Both the position numbers and the translations under genes were made by a program. From the NCBI GenBank assembly GCA_020099315.1, contig CP083650.1, positions 4,526,001 through 4,590,000 of the forward strand: a DNA stretch of 64,000 nucleotides. The letters run 5' to 3'. The notes below the pieces were generated by a model that saw only the letters and a list, made by a program, of their open reading frames with translations, ran no database searches and had not been told where the DNA came from. The DNA is from Citrobacter europaeus (GTDB lineage: Bacteria; Pseudomonadota; Gammaproteobacteria; Enterobacterales; Enterobacteriaceae). Of the stretch, positions 39,465 to 48,039 are shown one piece after another. Each line of letters opens with the position of its first letter. The stretch's first letter is position 1.

Positions 39465-40412
39465 GTGTCAGACTCACTACGTATTATTTTTGCGGGTACA
39501 CCTGACTTTGCAGCGCGTCATCTCGACGCGCTGTTGTCTTCTGGACATAACGTCGTTGGCGTGTTTACCCAACCGGACCGCCCAGCGGGACGCGGTAAAA
39601 AGCTAATGCCCAGCCCGGTAAAAGTACTGGCGGAAGAAAAAGGGATACCGGTTTTCCAACCCGTCTCTCTTCGCCCTCAGGAAAACCAGCAGTTGGTTGC
39701 TGATTTACGCGCAGACGTGATGGTAGTGGTGGCATATGGCCTGATTCTACCAAAAGCCGTACTGGAAATGCCGCGTCTGGGTTGTATTAACGTTCACGGT
39801 TCACTGCTGCCACGCTGGCGTGGCGCGGCACCGATCCAGCGCTCACTGTGGGCTGGCGATGCCGAAACCGGTGTGACTATCATGCAGATGGATGTTGGCC
39901 TCGACACCGGTGATATGCTGCTTAAGCTGTCCTGCCCGATTACGGCAGAGGATACCAGCGGCTCGCTATACGACAAGCTGGCAGATTTGGGGCCTCAGGG
40001 GCTGATTGAAACGCTAAAACAGCTGGCTGCCGGCACGATAAAACCAGTGGCACAAGATGAATCACTGGTTACGCATGCAGAAAAACTCAGCAAAGAAGAG
40101 GCCCGCATCGACTGGTCACTTTCGGCTGCTCAGTTGGAACGTTGCGTCCGCGCCTTTAACCCATGGCCCATGAGCTGGCTTGAAATCGACGGTCAGCCAG
40201 TGAAAGTCTGGCAAGCTTCGGTTATTGCTGTAAACACACAGGCCGCGCCAGGCACTATTCTTGAGGCGACAAAGCAGGGTATCCAGGTCGCAACAGGCGA
40301 TGGCATCCTGAATCTCGTCTCTTTGCAGCCTGCCGGTAAAAAAGCCATGAGCGCGCAGGATCTGCTTAATTCGCGACGGGAATGGTTTATACCCGGTAAC
40401 CGTCTGATCTGA
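39465..40412 (+). CDS. fmt: Methionyl-tRNA formyltransferase
   Basis: Formylates initiator Met-tRNA with 10-formyl-tetrahydrofolate. The Rossmann catalytic domain has N109 and H111 (INVHGSLLPRWRG) and the Asp in DVGLDTGD, with the tRNA-contacting loop RGKK at residues 43-46. The C-terminal beta-barrel tRNA domain follows. Start is GTG at 39465, and length is 315 residues, as in E. coli. It is co-transcribed with def; a small hairpin lies before rsmB. Confidence 0.97.
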   Translation: MSDSLRIIFAGTPDFAARHLDALLSSGHNVVGVFTQPDRPAGRGKKLMPSPVKVLAEEKGIPVFQPVSLRPQENQQLVADLRADVMVVVAYGLILPKAVLEMPRLGCINVHGSLLPRWRGAAPIQRSLWAGDAETGVTIMQMDVGLDTGDMLLKLSCPITAEDTSGSLYDKLADLGPQGLIETLKQLAAGTIKPVAQDESLVTHAEKLSKEEARIDWSLSAAQLERCVRAFNPWPMSWLEIDGQPVKVWQASVIAVNTQAAPGTILEATKQGIQVATGDGILNLVSLQPAGKKAMSAQDLLNSRREWFIPGNRLI

Positions 40413-40428
40413 CGGTTCATCTCTTTAA

Positions 40429-40452
40429 GCCCGGTATCTCCGGGCATTTTTA
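40429..40452 (+). terminator. Terminator-like hairpin between fmt and rsmB
   Basis: The stem GCCCGG/CCGGGC (40429-40434/40440-40445) with loop TATCT is followed by ATTTTTATTTTT, only 12 bases before the rsmB ATG. With a 6-bp stem it may be a partial terminator or attenuator, since def-fmt-rsmB-trkA are otherwise tightly spaced. Confidence 0.65.
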
Positions 40453-40463
40453 TTTTTGCGCTT

Positions 40464-41753
40464 ATGAAAAAACATCTTAATTTACGCAGTATGGCGGCCC
40501 AGGCCGTCGAACAGGTTGTCGAAAAAGGGCAATCATTAAGCAATGTGCTGCCTGCCATGCAGCAAAAAGTTGCCGATAAAGACAAAGCGCTGTTGCAGGA
40601 GCTTTGCTTCGGCGTATTGCGCACACTCTCCCAACTGGAGTGGATGATCCAGCAGTTGATGGAACGTCCAATGACGGGCAAACAGCGCACCGTTCACTAT
40701 CTGATCATGGTGGGCTTCTACCAACTGCTGCATACCCGTATTCCACCGCACGCTGCGCTGGCTGAGACCGTAGAAGGCGCAGTTGTCATAAAGCGTCCGC
40801 AGCTCAAAGGGCTGATCAACGGCGTGTTGCGCCAGTTTCAACGCCGTCAGGATGAACTGTTGGCCGAGTTCGCACAAAGCGATCTGCGTTTCTTACATCC
40901 TTCCTGGCTGGTAAAACGTATTAAGAGCGCGTATCCGCAGCAGTGGGAAGCCATTCTTGAAGCCAATAACCAGCGACCGCCGATGTGGCTTCGTGTCAAT
41001 CGTGTTCACCATACGCGCGATGCCTGGCTGGACCTGCTTACCGAAGCGGGATTAACGGGTTTCCCGCATCCGGACTACCCGGATGCAGTTCGTCTGGAAA
41101 CGCCGGCCCCTGTACACGCTCTCCCTGGTTTTAATGAAGGCTGGGTAACCGTCCAGGACGCTTCCGCTCAAGGATGTGTAACTTATCTGTTGCCAGAGAA
41201 CGGTGAACAGATCCTCGACCTGTGCTGCGCGCCGGGCGGGAAAACCACTCACATACTGGAAGTTGCTCCGCAAGCTAACGTCATGGCCGTCGATGTCGAT
41301 GAAAAACGCCTGTCACGCGTTTACGACAATCTGAAACGCCTGGGCATGAAGGCAACTGTAAAACAGGGTGATGGCCGCTATCCACAGCAGTGGTGCGGTG
41401 AACAACAATTTGACCGTATTTTGCTGGACGCTCCATGTTCTGCTACCGGGGTGATACGTCGCCATCCGGATATCAAATGGCTGCGCCGCGACCGGGATAT
41501 TGCCGAACTTGCACAGTTGCAGGCTGAAATCCTGAATGCAACCTGGTCACACCTTAAACCTGGCGGCACGCTGGTTTATGCAACGTGCTCTATCCTGCCA
41601 GAAGAAAATCAGCAGCAAATTGCCGCCTTCCTGGCACGTACGCCGGATGCGGTATTAAGCGAAACCGGTATACCGGAAAAACCCGGGCGTCAGAATTTAC
41701 CGGGTGCGGAAGATGGCGATGGCTTCTTTTACGCTAAGCTAATCAAAAAGTGA
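40464..41753 (+). CDS. rsmB: 16S rRNA m5C967 methyltransferase RsmB
   Basis: SAM-dependent methylation of C967 in 16S rRNA. An N-terminal NusB-like RNA-binding domain covers about 1-140, and the Rossmann methyltransferase domain has the SAM loop DLCCAPGGKTTH. The two cysteines of the m5C mechanism are in LLDAPCSATG and VYATCS. Length is 429 residues, as in E. coli. It lies between fmt and trkA; trkA starts 21 bp later. Confidence 0.97.
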   Translation: MKKHLNLRSMAAQAVEQVVEKGQSLSNVLPAMQQKVADKDKALLQELCFGVLRTLSQLEWMIQQLMERPMTGKQRTVHYLIMVGFYQLLHTRIPPHAALAETVEGAVVIKRPQLKGLINGVLRQFQRRQDELLAEFAQSDLRFLHPSWLVKRIKSAYPQQWEAILEANNQRPPMWLRVNRVHHTRDAWLDLLTEAGLTGFPHPDYPDAVRLETPAPVHALPGFNEGWVTVQDASAQGCVTYLLPENGEQILDLCCAPGGKTTHILEVAPQANVMAVDVDEKRLSRVYDNLKRLGMKATVKQGDGRYPQQWCGEQQFDRILLDAPCSATGVIRRHPDIKWLRRDRDIAELAQLQAEILNATWSHLKPGGTLVYATCSILPEENQQQIAAFLARTPDAVLSETGIPEKPGRQNLPGAEDGDGFFYAKLIKK

Positions 41754-41774
41754 TGAGATAACGGGTCGCGACTG

Positions 41775-43151
41775 ATGAAAATTATCATTCTGGGCGCAGG
41801 TCAAGTTGGCGGTACGCTGGCTGAAAACCTGGTCGGAGAGAACAACGATATCACGGTAGTCGATACCAATGGTGAGCGCCTGCGTAGCCTGCAGGACAAG
41901 TTTGATCTCCGCGTCGTGCAAGGGCATGGTTCGCATCCCCGCGTTTTGCGTGAAGCTGGGGCCGACGATGCCGATATGCTGGTTGCCGTAACCAGCTCAG
42001 ATGAAACAAATATGGTTGCCTGCCAGGTAGCTTATTCACTGTTTAATACGCCTAATCGCATCGCCCGTATTCGTTCACCGGATTACGTTCGTGATGCCGA
42101 CAAGCTGTTTCAATCCGATGCGGTACCTATCGATCACCTGATTGCGCCTGAGCAACTGGTTATCGATAGCATTTATCGGCTGATTGAATATCCGGGCGCC
42201 TTGCAGGTGGTAAATTTTGCCGAAGGGAAAGTTAGCCTGGCCGTGGTGAAAGCCTATTATGGTGGGCCGCTGATCGGTAACGCACTGTCGACAATGCGTG
42301 AGCATATGCCGCACATAGATACCCGAGTGGCAGCGATTTTCCGTCATGACCGCCCGATCCGTCCACAAGGTTCTACCATTGTTGAAGCGGGTGATGAAGT
42401 CTTCTTTATCGCAGCATCGCAGCATATTCGCGCCGTAATGAGCGAATTACAGCGTCTGGAAAAACCGTACAAACGCATTATGTTAGTGGGTGGCGGTAAT
42501 ATCGGCGCGGGTCTGGCACGTCGTCTGGAAAAAGATTACAGCGTCAAACTGATCGAACGTAATCAACAACGCGCATCAGAGCTTGCGGAGAAACTGCAAA
42601 ATACGATCGTCTTTTTTGGTGATGCCTCGGATCAAGAGCTGCTGGCAGAAGAACATATCGATCAGGTTGATCTGTTCATCGCGGTGACCAACGATGATGA
42701 AGCGAATATCATGTCGGCGATGCTTGCCAAACGGATGGGCGCCAAGAAAGTAATGGTGTTGATCCAACGCAGAGCATACGTCGATCTGGTGCAGGGCAGT
42801 GTGATCGATATTGCGATATCACCGCAGCAGGCGACCATCTCCGCGCTGCTAAGTCACGTGCGTAAAGCTGATATTGTCGGTGTGTCTTCACTACGCCGCG
42901 GCGTCGCGGAAGCCATTGAAGCCGTCGCACACGGTGATGAAACGACGTCGCGGGTTGTGGGGCGTTCAATTGATGAAATTAAACTTCCACCAGGAACCAT
43001 CATTGGCGCTGTTGTGCGTGGTAACGATGTGATGATTGCCAATGATAACCTGCGCATTGAGCAGGGCGATCACGTAATTATGTTCCTGACAGATAAAAAG
43101 TTTATTACCGACGTCGAGCGATTATTCCAGCCAAGTCCTTTCTTCCTGTAA
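41775..43151 (+). CDS. trkA: TrkA, NAD-binding subunit of the Trk K+ uptake systems
   Basis: Cytoplasmic peripheral regulator of the TrkH/TrkG potassium channels. It has two repeated halves, each an RCK domain: a Rossmann TrkA_N (about 1-120 with GAGQVGGTLAENL, and about 230-350 with GGGNIGAGLARRL) followed by TrkA_C. Length is 458 residues, as in E. coli. It is the last gene of the def-fmt-rsmB-trkA run and ends at a strong terminator. Confidence 0.97.
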   Translation: MKIIILGAGQVGGTLAENLVGENNDITVVDTNGERLRSLQDKFDLRVVQGHGSHPRVLREAGADDADMLVAVTSSDETNMVACQVAYSLFNTPNRIARIRSPDYVRDADKLFQSDAVPIDHLIAPEQLVIDSIYRLIEYPGALQVVNFAEGKVSLAVVKAYYGGPLIGNALSTMREHMPHIDTRVAAIFRHDRPIRPQGSTIVEAGDEVFFIAASQHIRAVMSELQRLEKPYKRIMLVGGGNIGAGLARRLEKDYSVKLIERNQQRASELAEKLQNTIVFFGDASDQELLAEEHIDQVDLFIAVTNDDEANIMSAMLAKRMGAKKVMVLIQRRAYVDLVQGSVIDIAISPQQATISALLSHVRKADIVGVSSLRRGVAEAIEAVAHGDETTSRVVGRSIDEIKLPPGTIIGAVVRGNDVMIANDNLRIEQGDHVIMFLTDKKFITDVERLFQPSPFFL

Positions 43152-43157
43152 TAATTT

Positions 43158-43181
43158 GGGCGCTAATACAGCGCCCTTTTT
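43158..43181 (+). terminator. Terminator after trkA
   Basis: The stem GGGCGCT/AGCGCCC (43158-43164/43170-43176) is followed by TTTTTATTT, six bases past the trkA stop. Confidence 0.93.
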
Positions 43182-43292
43182 ATTTCCCTTTATTTTTCAT
43201 GGTCTAATAAATTTTCCTTTCGGCAATACATAAATGGAAATTGCCTAAACATTTGTTAAACTTATAAACGTCAGCTGCATAGGGAGAATAAA

Positions 43293-43706
43293 ATGAGCAT
43301 TATTAAAGAGTTTCGCGAATTCGCGATGCGCGGGAATGTTGTCGATTTGGCAGTGGGTGTCATCATTGGTGCGGCATTCGGTAAGATTGTTTCATCACTG
43401 GTTGCCGATATCATTATGCCGCCGCTGGGGCTGTTAATTGGTGGAATTGATTTTAAACAGTTTGCTGTAACGTTACGTGATGCGCAGGGAGATATCCCGG
43501 CTGTCGTCATGCATTACGGTGTATTTATTCAGAACGTCTTCGATTTCATTATCGTTGCGTTTGCTATCTTTATGGCAATCAAACTGATCAACAAACTGAA
43601 CCGTAAAAAAGCGGAAGAGCCGGCAGCACCGCCAGCTCCATCGAAAGAAGAAGTATTGCTGAGTGAAATTCGTGACCTGTTGAAAGAACAGAATAACCGC
43701 TCTTAA
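43293..43706 (+). CDS. mscL: Large-conductance mechanosensitive channel MscL
   Basis: Pentameric emergency valve that opens under membrane tension during osmotic downshock. There is an N-terminal amphipathic helix (MSIIKEFREFAMRG). TM1 is about 15-45, with the gate-region GVIIGAAFGKIVSSLV, a periplasmic loop follows, and TM2 is about 75-100. The C-terminal charged helical bundle ends in LLKEQNNRS. Length is 137 residues (E. coli 136). Its 3' end overlaps the convergent arfA by 4 bp, so the two share the terminator hairpin inside arfA. Confidence 0.97.
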   Translation: MSIIKEFREFAMRGNVVDLAVGVIIGAAFGKIVSSLVADIIMPPLGLLIGGIDFKQFAVTLRDAQGDIPAVVMHYGVFIQNVFDFIIVAFAIFMAIKLINKLNRKKAEEPAAPPAPSKEEVLLSEIRDLLKEQNNRS

Positions 43707-43921
43707 GCACTCAGTGAAGCAAGAAGGCCAGTGGTAAAAAAGTGAATGACTTTCTTGCCACTGGCCTCCCAGTTACCCCGATTGCCATGTTTACCTTTAC
43801 GTAGATAACTTCCTTTCCCTTTCTTATTTTTCTCGACGCGCTGTCTGAAAAGTGGATCGTGCAAAAGCGCCTCAATAGCGTTGTCCTTTATCTGCCCTTT
43901 GGTGTGCTGATAACGACTCAT
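43703..43921 (-). CDS. arfA: Alternative ribosome-rescue factor ArfA
   Basis: Rescues ribosomes stalled on nonstop mRNA by recruiting release factor 2, as backup to tmRNA. The full frame is 72 residues, very basic, with the conserved KGKGSYLRKGKHGNRGNW segment. As in E. coli, the 3' coding part contains a strong stem-loop (43725-43767, starting near codon 52). RNase III cleavage or termination there gives a nonstop mRNA, so the full-length product is normally tagged by tmRNA and only the shortened ArfA survives when tmRNA fails. The hydrophobic tail (IHFFTTGLLASLSA) is the part lost. Confidence 0.95.
   Translation of the reverse strand: MSRYQHTKGQIKDNAIEALLHDPLFRQRVEKNKKGKGSYLRKGKHGNRGNWEASGKKVIHFFTTGLLASLSA
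43725..43767. promoter_or_regulatory. Stem-loop inside arfA: RNase III site and shared terminator
   Basis: AGGCCAGTGG (43725-43734) pairs with CCACTGGCCT at the far end, and the pairing continues with one bulge into the A-rich and T-rich inner arms (AAAAAAGT / ACTTTCTT) around loop GAATG. It is the nonstop-generating hairpin of arfA on the minus strand, and it serves as the terminator of mscL on the plus strand. Confidence 0.85.
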
Positions 43922-43978
43922 AATATCTCCAGTTTGTAGTAATTTACGCCGCGAGTGTAGACCTGACCGTTCAATAAA

Positions 43979-44404
43979 TCAACAGCCTGATGCTGAGCCG
44001 CTGGCGCCCTGCTCAAGTGCTTCAAGGATAGAGCAGTACACGCTGCTGTGTGCTTTTCCACAACACGCGTCATTCAATCTCTGCAGCGACCGTTGCATCG
44101 CCTGAAGCTCCGCTATTCGTGCTTCGACCTCCTGCAATCTTTCCTGGACGATCCCTTTTGATTCCTGGCAGGTATGATGTTCGGGATCGATGCGGATCGA
44201 CAGCAGCTCGCGGATCGATTCCAGAGTAAAACCAAGCTGACGGGCATATCGAATAAACTTCAGACGCTGAAGATCGCTTTCCGTATAGAGGCGAAACCCG
44301 CCTTCTGTACGTATTTCATGTTCCATCATCTGCTGCTTTTCATAGTAACGGATAGTATCAGGCGTTACGTCAGCCAGTTTCGCTAATTCACCAATACGGT
44401 ACAT
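43979..44404 (-). CDS. zntR: Zinc-responsive MerR-family activator ZntR
   Basis: Zn(II)-sensing MerR-type activator of the zntA export ATPase, which is encoded elsewhere. The N-terminal winged helix (YRIGELAKLADVTPDTIRYYE) and dimer helix lead to the metal loop. All known zinc ligands are present: C79, C114, C115, H119 and C124. Length is 141 residues from ATG 44402-44404; sixteen extra upstream codons run into yhdN and were dropped. The gap to yhdN is 10 bp. Confidence 0.96.
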   Translation of the reverse strand: MYRIGELAKLADVTPDTIRYYEKQQMMEHEIRTEGGFRLYTESDLQRLKFIRYARQLGFTLESIRELLSIRIDPEHHTCQESKGIVQERLQEVEARIAELQAMQRSLQRLNDACCGKAHSSVYCSILEALEQGASGSASGC

Positions 44405-44414
44405 GCTCTCTCCG

Positions 44415-44783
44415 CTAATCGTCGTTGATCTTCTGTAGCAGCTTATCTGCATATTCGCCGCGTAAAAACTCGGTACTGAGTCCAGCCTGCCGAAGTTTGA
44501 GTTCCAGTAGTGACAGTCTTCGACTCACCTCCGGATAACTGGGATCATCTTTGCGGATCCCTGCGAGTATTTCAAGCAACTGTATTGCCTCTCTGCGCTG
44601 CTCAAGCTCAGGAGGAAGACATCCAGCATTCTTTAATAGACGGAATCCGGCACGAAGTTCAGGCGAGACATGAGAATCATCGTCAAGGATCAGCGGCTCA
44701 CCTGTACCAGGTAAACCATCAAACTCACCTTTAGACTGTGCTTCAATAATATGGCGCTCTGCCCACTGGTCCAGTAACCACAT
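44415..44783 (-). CDS. yhdN: Conserved protein YhdN (DUF1992, DnaJ-like)
   Basis: A 122-residue soluble helical protein of the DUF1992 family, function unknown. The conserved core GEFDGLPGTGEPLILDDD is near residues 19-36. The family shows weak likeness to J-domain-associated proteins. It lies between zntR and the alpha-operon terminator, reading the same way as both, and may be cotranscribed with zntR. The length equals E. coli. Confidence 0.92.
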   Translation of the reverse strand: MWLLDQWAERHIIEAQSKGEFDGLPGTGEPLILDDDSHVSPELRAGFRLLKNAGCLPPELEQRREAIQLLEILAGIRKDDPSYPEVSRRLSLLELKLRQAGLSTEFLRGEYADKLLQKINDD

Positions 44784-44848
44784 ACAACACTCCAGGGGAT
44801 GAACAAAAAGAGTACAGATATTGTAGGTAATTGGGGATATGACGGATA

Positions 44849-44877
44849 TAAAAAAACCCGCCGAGGCGGGTTTTTTT
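44849..44877 (-). terminator. Terminator of the alpha ribosomal operon
   Basis: The stem AACCCGCC/GGCGGGTT (44855-44862/44865-44872) is flanked by A- and T-runs on both sides, so it can end transcription in either direction. It lies just after rplQ. Confidence 0.92.
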
Positions 44878-44890
44878 ACGTTACTACAGA

Positions 44891-45274
44891 TTACTCTGCA
44901 GCAGCTTCTGTTTTCTCTGAACGATCAACCAGCTCGATGTATGCCATCGGCGCGTTGTCGCCTGCACGGAAACCACACTTCAGAATGCGAGTGTAACCAC
45001 CGGCGCGGCTCGCGAAACGCGGGCCCAGTTCGTTAAACAGTTTTGCCACGATCTCGTTATCACGAGTACGGGCGAATGCCAGACGACGATTAGCTACGCT
45101 ATCAGTCTTGGCAAGAGTAATCAGCGGCTCAACTACGCGACGCAGCTCTTTCGCTTTCGGCAGAGTCGTCTTGATGATTTCATGACGAACCAGTGAACCT
45201 GCCATATTGCGGAACATAGCCTGGCGATGGCTGCTGTTGCGGTTCAGTTGACGACCACTCTTACGATGGCGCAT
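44891..45274 (-). CDS. rplQ: 50S ribosomal protein L17
   Basis: Large-subunit protein near the exit tunnel. The strongly basic N terminus [17 protein letters not shown] and the Glu/Ala-rich C terminus (SEKTEAAAE) are typical. Length is 127 residues, as in E. coli. It is the last gene of the alpha operon (rpsM-rpsK-rpsD-rpoA-rplQ), 40 bp after rpoA, and is followed by the operon terminator. Confidence 0.98.
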
Positions 45275-45314
45275 GACCTTATCCTTCTCAGTAAAACCTT
45301 AACCTGTGATCCGG

Positions 45315-46304
45315 TTACTCGTCAGCGATGCTTGCCGGTGGCCAGTTTTCCAGGCGCATGCCCAGAGACAGTCCACGGGAAGCCAGCACGTCTTTAATCT
45401 CGGTAAGAGATTTTTTACCAAGGTTAGGCGTCTTAAGAAGCTCAACCTCAGTACGCTGTACCAGATCACCGATATAGTGGATAGCTTCTGCTTTGAGGCA
45501 GTTAGCAGAGCGGACAGTCAATTCCAGATCGTCAACAGGGCGCAGCAGGATCGGATCGAATTCTGGTTTCTCTTCTTTAACTTCCGGCTGACGTACATCA
45601 CGTAAGTCAACGAAAGCTTCAAGTTGTTCAGCCAGAATGGTTGCCGCACGACGAATCGCCTCTTCAGGATCGATTGTGCCGTTGGTTTCCATTTCGATGA
45701 CCAGCTTGTCCAGGTCGGTACGCTGTTCTACACGCGCTGCTTCAACATTGTAGGCAATACGCTCTACAGGGCTGTAGCATGCGTCGACCAGCAGACGGCC
45801 GATTGGGCGCTCATCTTCTTCCGAATGAATTCGGGTAGAAGCCGGCACATAACCACGACCGCGCTGAACTTTGATACGCATGCTAATAGATGCGTTCTCA
45901 TCGGTCAGGTGGCAGATCACGTGCTGTGGCTTGACGATTTCGACATCACCATCATGGGTAATGTCGGCTGCAGTCACAGGGCCAATGCCAGATTTATTCA
46001 AGGTAAGAATAACATCATCTTTACCCTGAACTCTCACCGCCAGCCCTTTCAGGTTGAGCAGGATTTCCAGGATATCTTCCTGAACGCCTTCTTTGGTGCT
46101 GTACTCATGTAGTACACCATCAATCTCAACCTCGGTCACCGCGCAACCCGGCATCGATGAGAGCAGAATACGGCGCAGTGCGTTACCCAAAGTATGGCCA
46201 AAGCCACGCTCTAAAGGCTCAAGGGTCACCTTGGCGTGCGTCGAACTCACTTGCTCGATATCTACCAGGCGCGGTTTTAGAAACTCTGTCACAGAACCCT
46301 GCAT
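45315..46304 (-). CDS. rpoA: RNA polymerase alpha subunit
   Basis: Assembles the core polymerase and contacts UP elements and activators. The N-terminal assembly/dimer domain covers about 1-235. A flexible linker ([10 protein letters not shown]) follows, then the C-terminal helix-hairpin-helix domain with RSANCLKAE (R265 in UP-element contact) and [14 protein letters not shown]. Length is 329 residues, the E. coli value. It sits in the alpha operon between rpsD (25-bp gap) and rplQ. Confidence 0.99.
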
Positions 46305-46329
46305 TGTGTCCTCTCTTTGGTACTAAGCT

Positions 46330-46950
46330 TTACTTGGAGTAAAGCTCGACGATCAGGTGTTCGTTAATGTCCGCAGACAGATCAGAACGCTCCGGCTTAC
46401 GCTTGAACGTACCTTCCATCTTGCCAGCATCAACTTCCAGCCAGGTTGGCTTTTCACGCTGCTCAGCCAGCTCCAGAGCGGCTTTCACGCGAGACTGCTT
46501 CTTCGCTTTCTCACGAATGCTAACAACGTCATTCGGACTAACCTGATAAGAAGCGATGTTAACAACACGACCGTTTACCATAATTGCTTTATGGCTGACC
46601 AGCTGACGTGCTTCTGCACGAGTGGCACCGAAGCCCATACGGTATACAACGTTGTCCAGACGACCTTCCAGCAGACCCAACAGGTTTTCACCGGTGTTGC
46701 CTTTCAGACGTGCTGCTTCTTTGTAGTAGTTACGGAACTGACGCTCCAGCACACCGTAGATACGGCGAACTTTTTGCTTTTCACGCAACTGCACACCATA
46801 GTCAGACAGACGCGGTTTACGCGCACCGTGCTGGCCAGGAGCTTGTTCAATTTTACACTTGGTATCGATCGCGCGAACGCCAGACTTAAGGAATAAGTCA
46901 GTGCCCTCACGACGGCTCAGCTTGAGCTTAGGACCCAAATATCTTGCCAT
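46330..46950 (-). CDS. rpsD: 30S ribosomal protein S4
   Basis: Primary 16S-binding assembly protein and the translational repressor of the alpha operon, which acts on the leader pseudoknot before rpsM. An N-terminal zinc-ribbon-like extension and the S4 RNA-binding fold (residues about 95-160, LDNVVYRMGFGATRAEARQ) are present. Length is 206 residues. It lies 33 bp after rpsK. Confidence 0.99.
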   Translation of the reverse strand: MARYLGPKLKLSRREGTDLFLKSGVRAIDTKCKIEQAPGQHGARKPRLSDYGVQLREKQKVRRIYGVLERQFRNYYKEAARLKGNTGENLLGLLEGRLDNVVYRMGFGATRAEARQLVSHKAIMVNGRVVNIASYQVSPNDVVSIREKAKKQSRVKAALELAEQREKPTWLEVDAGKMEGTFKRKPERSDLSADINEHLIVELYSK

Positions 46951-46983
46951 TTTCTTTCTCCAACAATCCTAGAAACGACAGCG

Positions 46984-47373
46984 TTATACGCGACGTTTTT
47001 TCGGCGGACGACAACCGTTATGAGGGATCGGAGTCACATCAGTAATATTAGTGATGCGGAAACCAGCGGCGTTCAGAGCACGAACAGTAGATTCGCGACC
47101 TGGACCCGGTCCTTTGACCATAACTTCCAGATTCTTGATACCGTATTCTTTTACGGCTTCAGCGCAACGCTCTGCTGCAACCTGAGCTGCAAACGGAGTG
47201 GATTTGCGAGAACCACGGAAACCGGAACCACCGGCTGTTGCCCAACCCAGTGCGTTACCCTGACGATCAGTAATGGTAACGATGGTGTTGTTAAAAGAAG
47301 CATGGATATGAGCCACGCCGTCAGAGACTTGTTTTCTTACACGTTTACGTGCACGAATTGGTGCCTTTGCCAT
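46984..47373 (-). CDS. rpsK: 30S ribosomal protein S11
   Basis: Platform protein next to the mRNA exit site, interacting with S7 and S21. The conserved C terminus TPIPHNGCRPPKKRRV and the central WATAGGSGFRGSRKSTPFAAQ-type segment are intact. Length is 129 residues. It lies 16 bp after rpsM in the alpha operon. Confidence 0.99.
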   Translation of the reverse strand: MAKAPIRARKRVRKQVSDGVAHIHASFNNTIVTITDRQGNALGWATAGGSGFRGSRKSTPFAAQVAAERCAEAVKEYGIKNLEVMVKGPGPGRESTVRALNAAGFRITNITDVTPIPHNGCRPPKKRRV

Positions 47374-47389
47374 TATTCAATCACCCCGA

Positions 47390-47746
47390 TTATTTCTTGA
47401 TCGGTTTGCGCGGACCCTTACGGGTACGTGCGTTGGTCTTGGTACGCTGACCGCGAACCGGGAGACCACGACGATGACGCAAACCGCGATAGCAACCAAG
47501 GTCCATAAGGCGCTTGATGCTCATGCTAACTTCACGGCGCAGATCACCTTCAACGACAAATTTGGCAACTTCGTCACGCAGCGTGTCGATTTGTTCTTCA
47601 GACAGCTCACTGATCTTAACATCTTCAGCGATACCCGCGGCAGCCAGAATGGCTTTAGAACGGGTCTTGCCGACGCCGTAGATCGAAGTTAATGCGATCA
47701 CAGCATGTTTCTGATCAGGAATGTTAATGCCTGCTATACGGGCCAC
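47390..47746 (-). CDS. rpsM: 30S ribosomal protein S13
   Basis: Head protein whose basic tail reaches the P-site tRNA and forms inter-subunit bridges. ARIAGINIPDQKHAVIALTSIYG marks the start, and the basic GQRTKTNARTRKGPRK end is present. It begins with GTG (47744-47746), as in E. coli, preceded by GGAG. Length is 118 residues. It is the first gene of the alpha operon and the site where S4 represses translation. Confidence 0.98.
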   Translation of the reverse strand: MARIAGINIPDQKHAVIALTSIYGVGKTRSKAILAAAGIAEDVKISELSEEQIDTLRDEVAKFVVEGDLRREVSMSIKRLMDLGCYRGLRHRRGLPVRGQRTKTNARTRKGPRKPIKK

Positions 47747-47874
47747 TATGCACTCCTACTATTTAATATGTACGCACCATGCTGAAAAGCCCGTTTTCAG
47801 GATACTCAAATGGAAACGCACAGACATACAAAAGATTGGCTGGCTAATCTAGCCAGCTCAACCCAACTTTGCAA
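47747..47874 (-). promoter_or_regulatory. Alpha-operon promoter and S4-binding leader
   Basis: On the minus strand TTGCAA (47869-47874) and TAGATT (47846-47851) are 17 bp apart. The roughly 95-nt leader down to rpsM is the counterpart of the E. coli alpha mRNA that folds into a nested pseudoknot bound by S4; GAAAACGGGCTTTTC and the GTG start region are present. A GGCTGGC/GCCAGCC palindrome spans the -10. Confidence 0.75.
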
Positions 47875-47892
47875 GAAAAATATGCGAATAAA

Positions 47893-48039
<147 letters not shown>

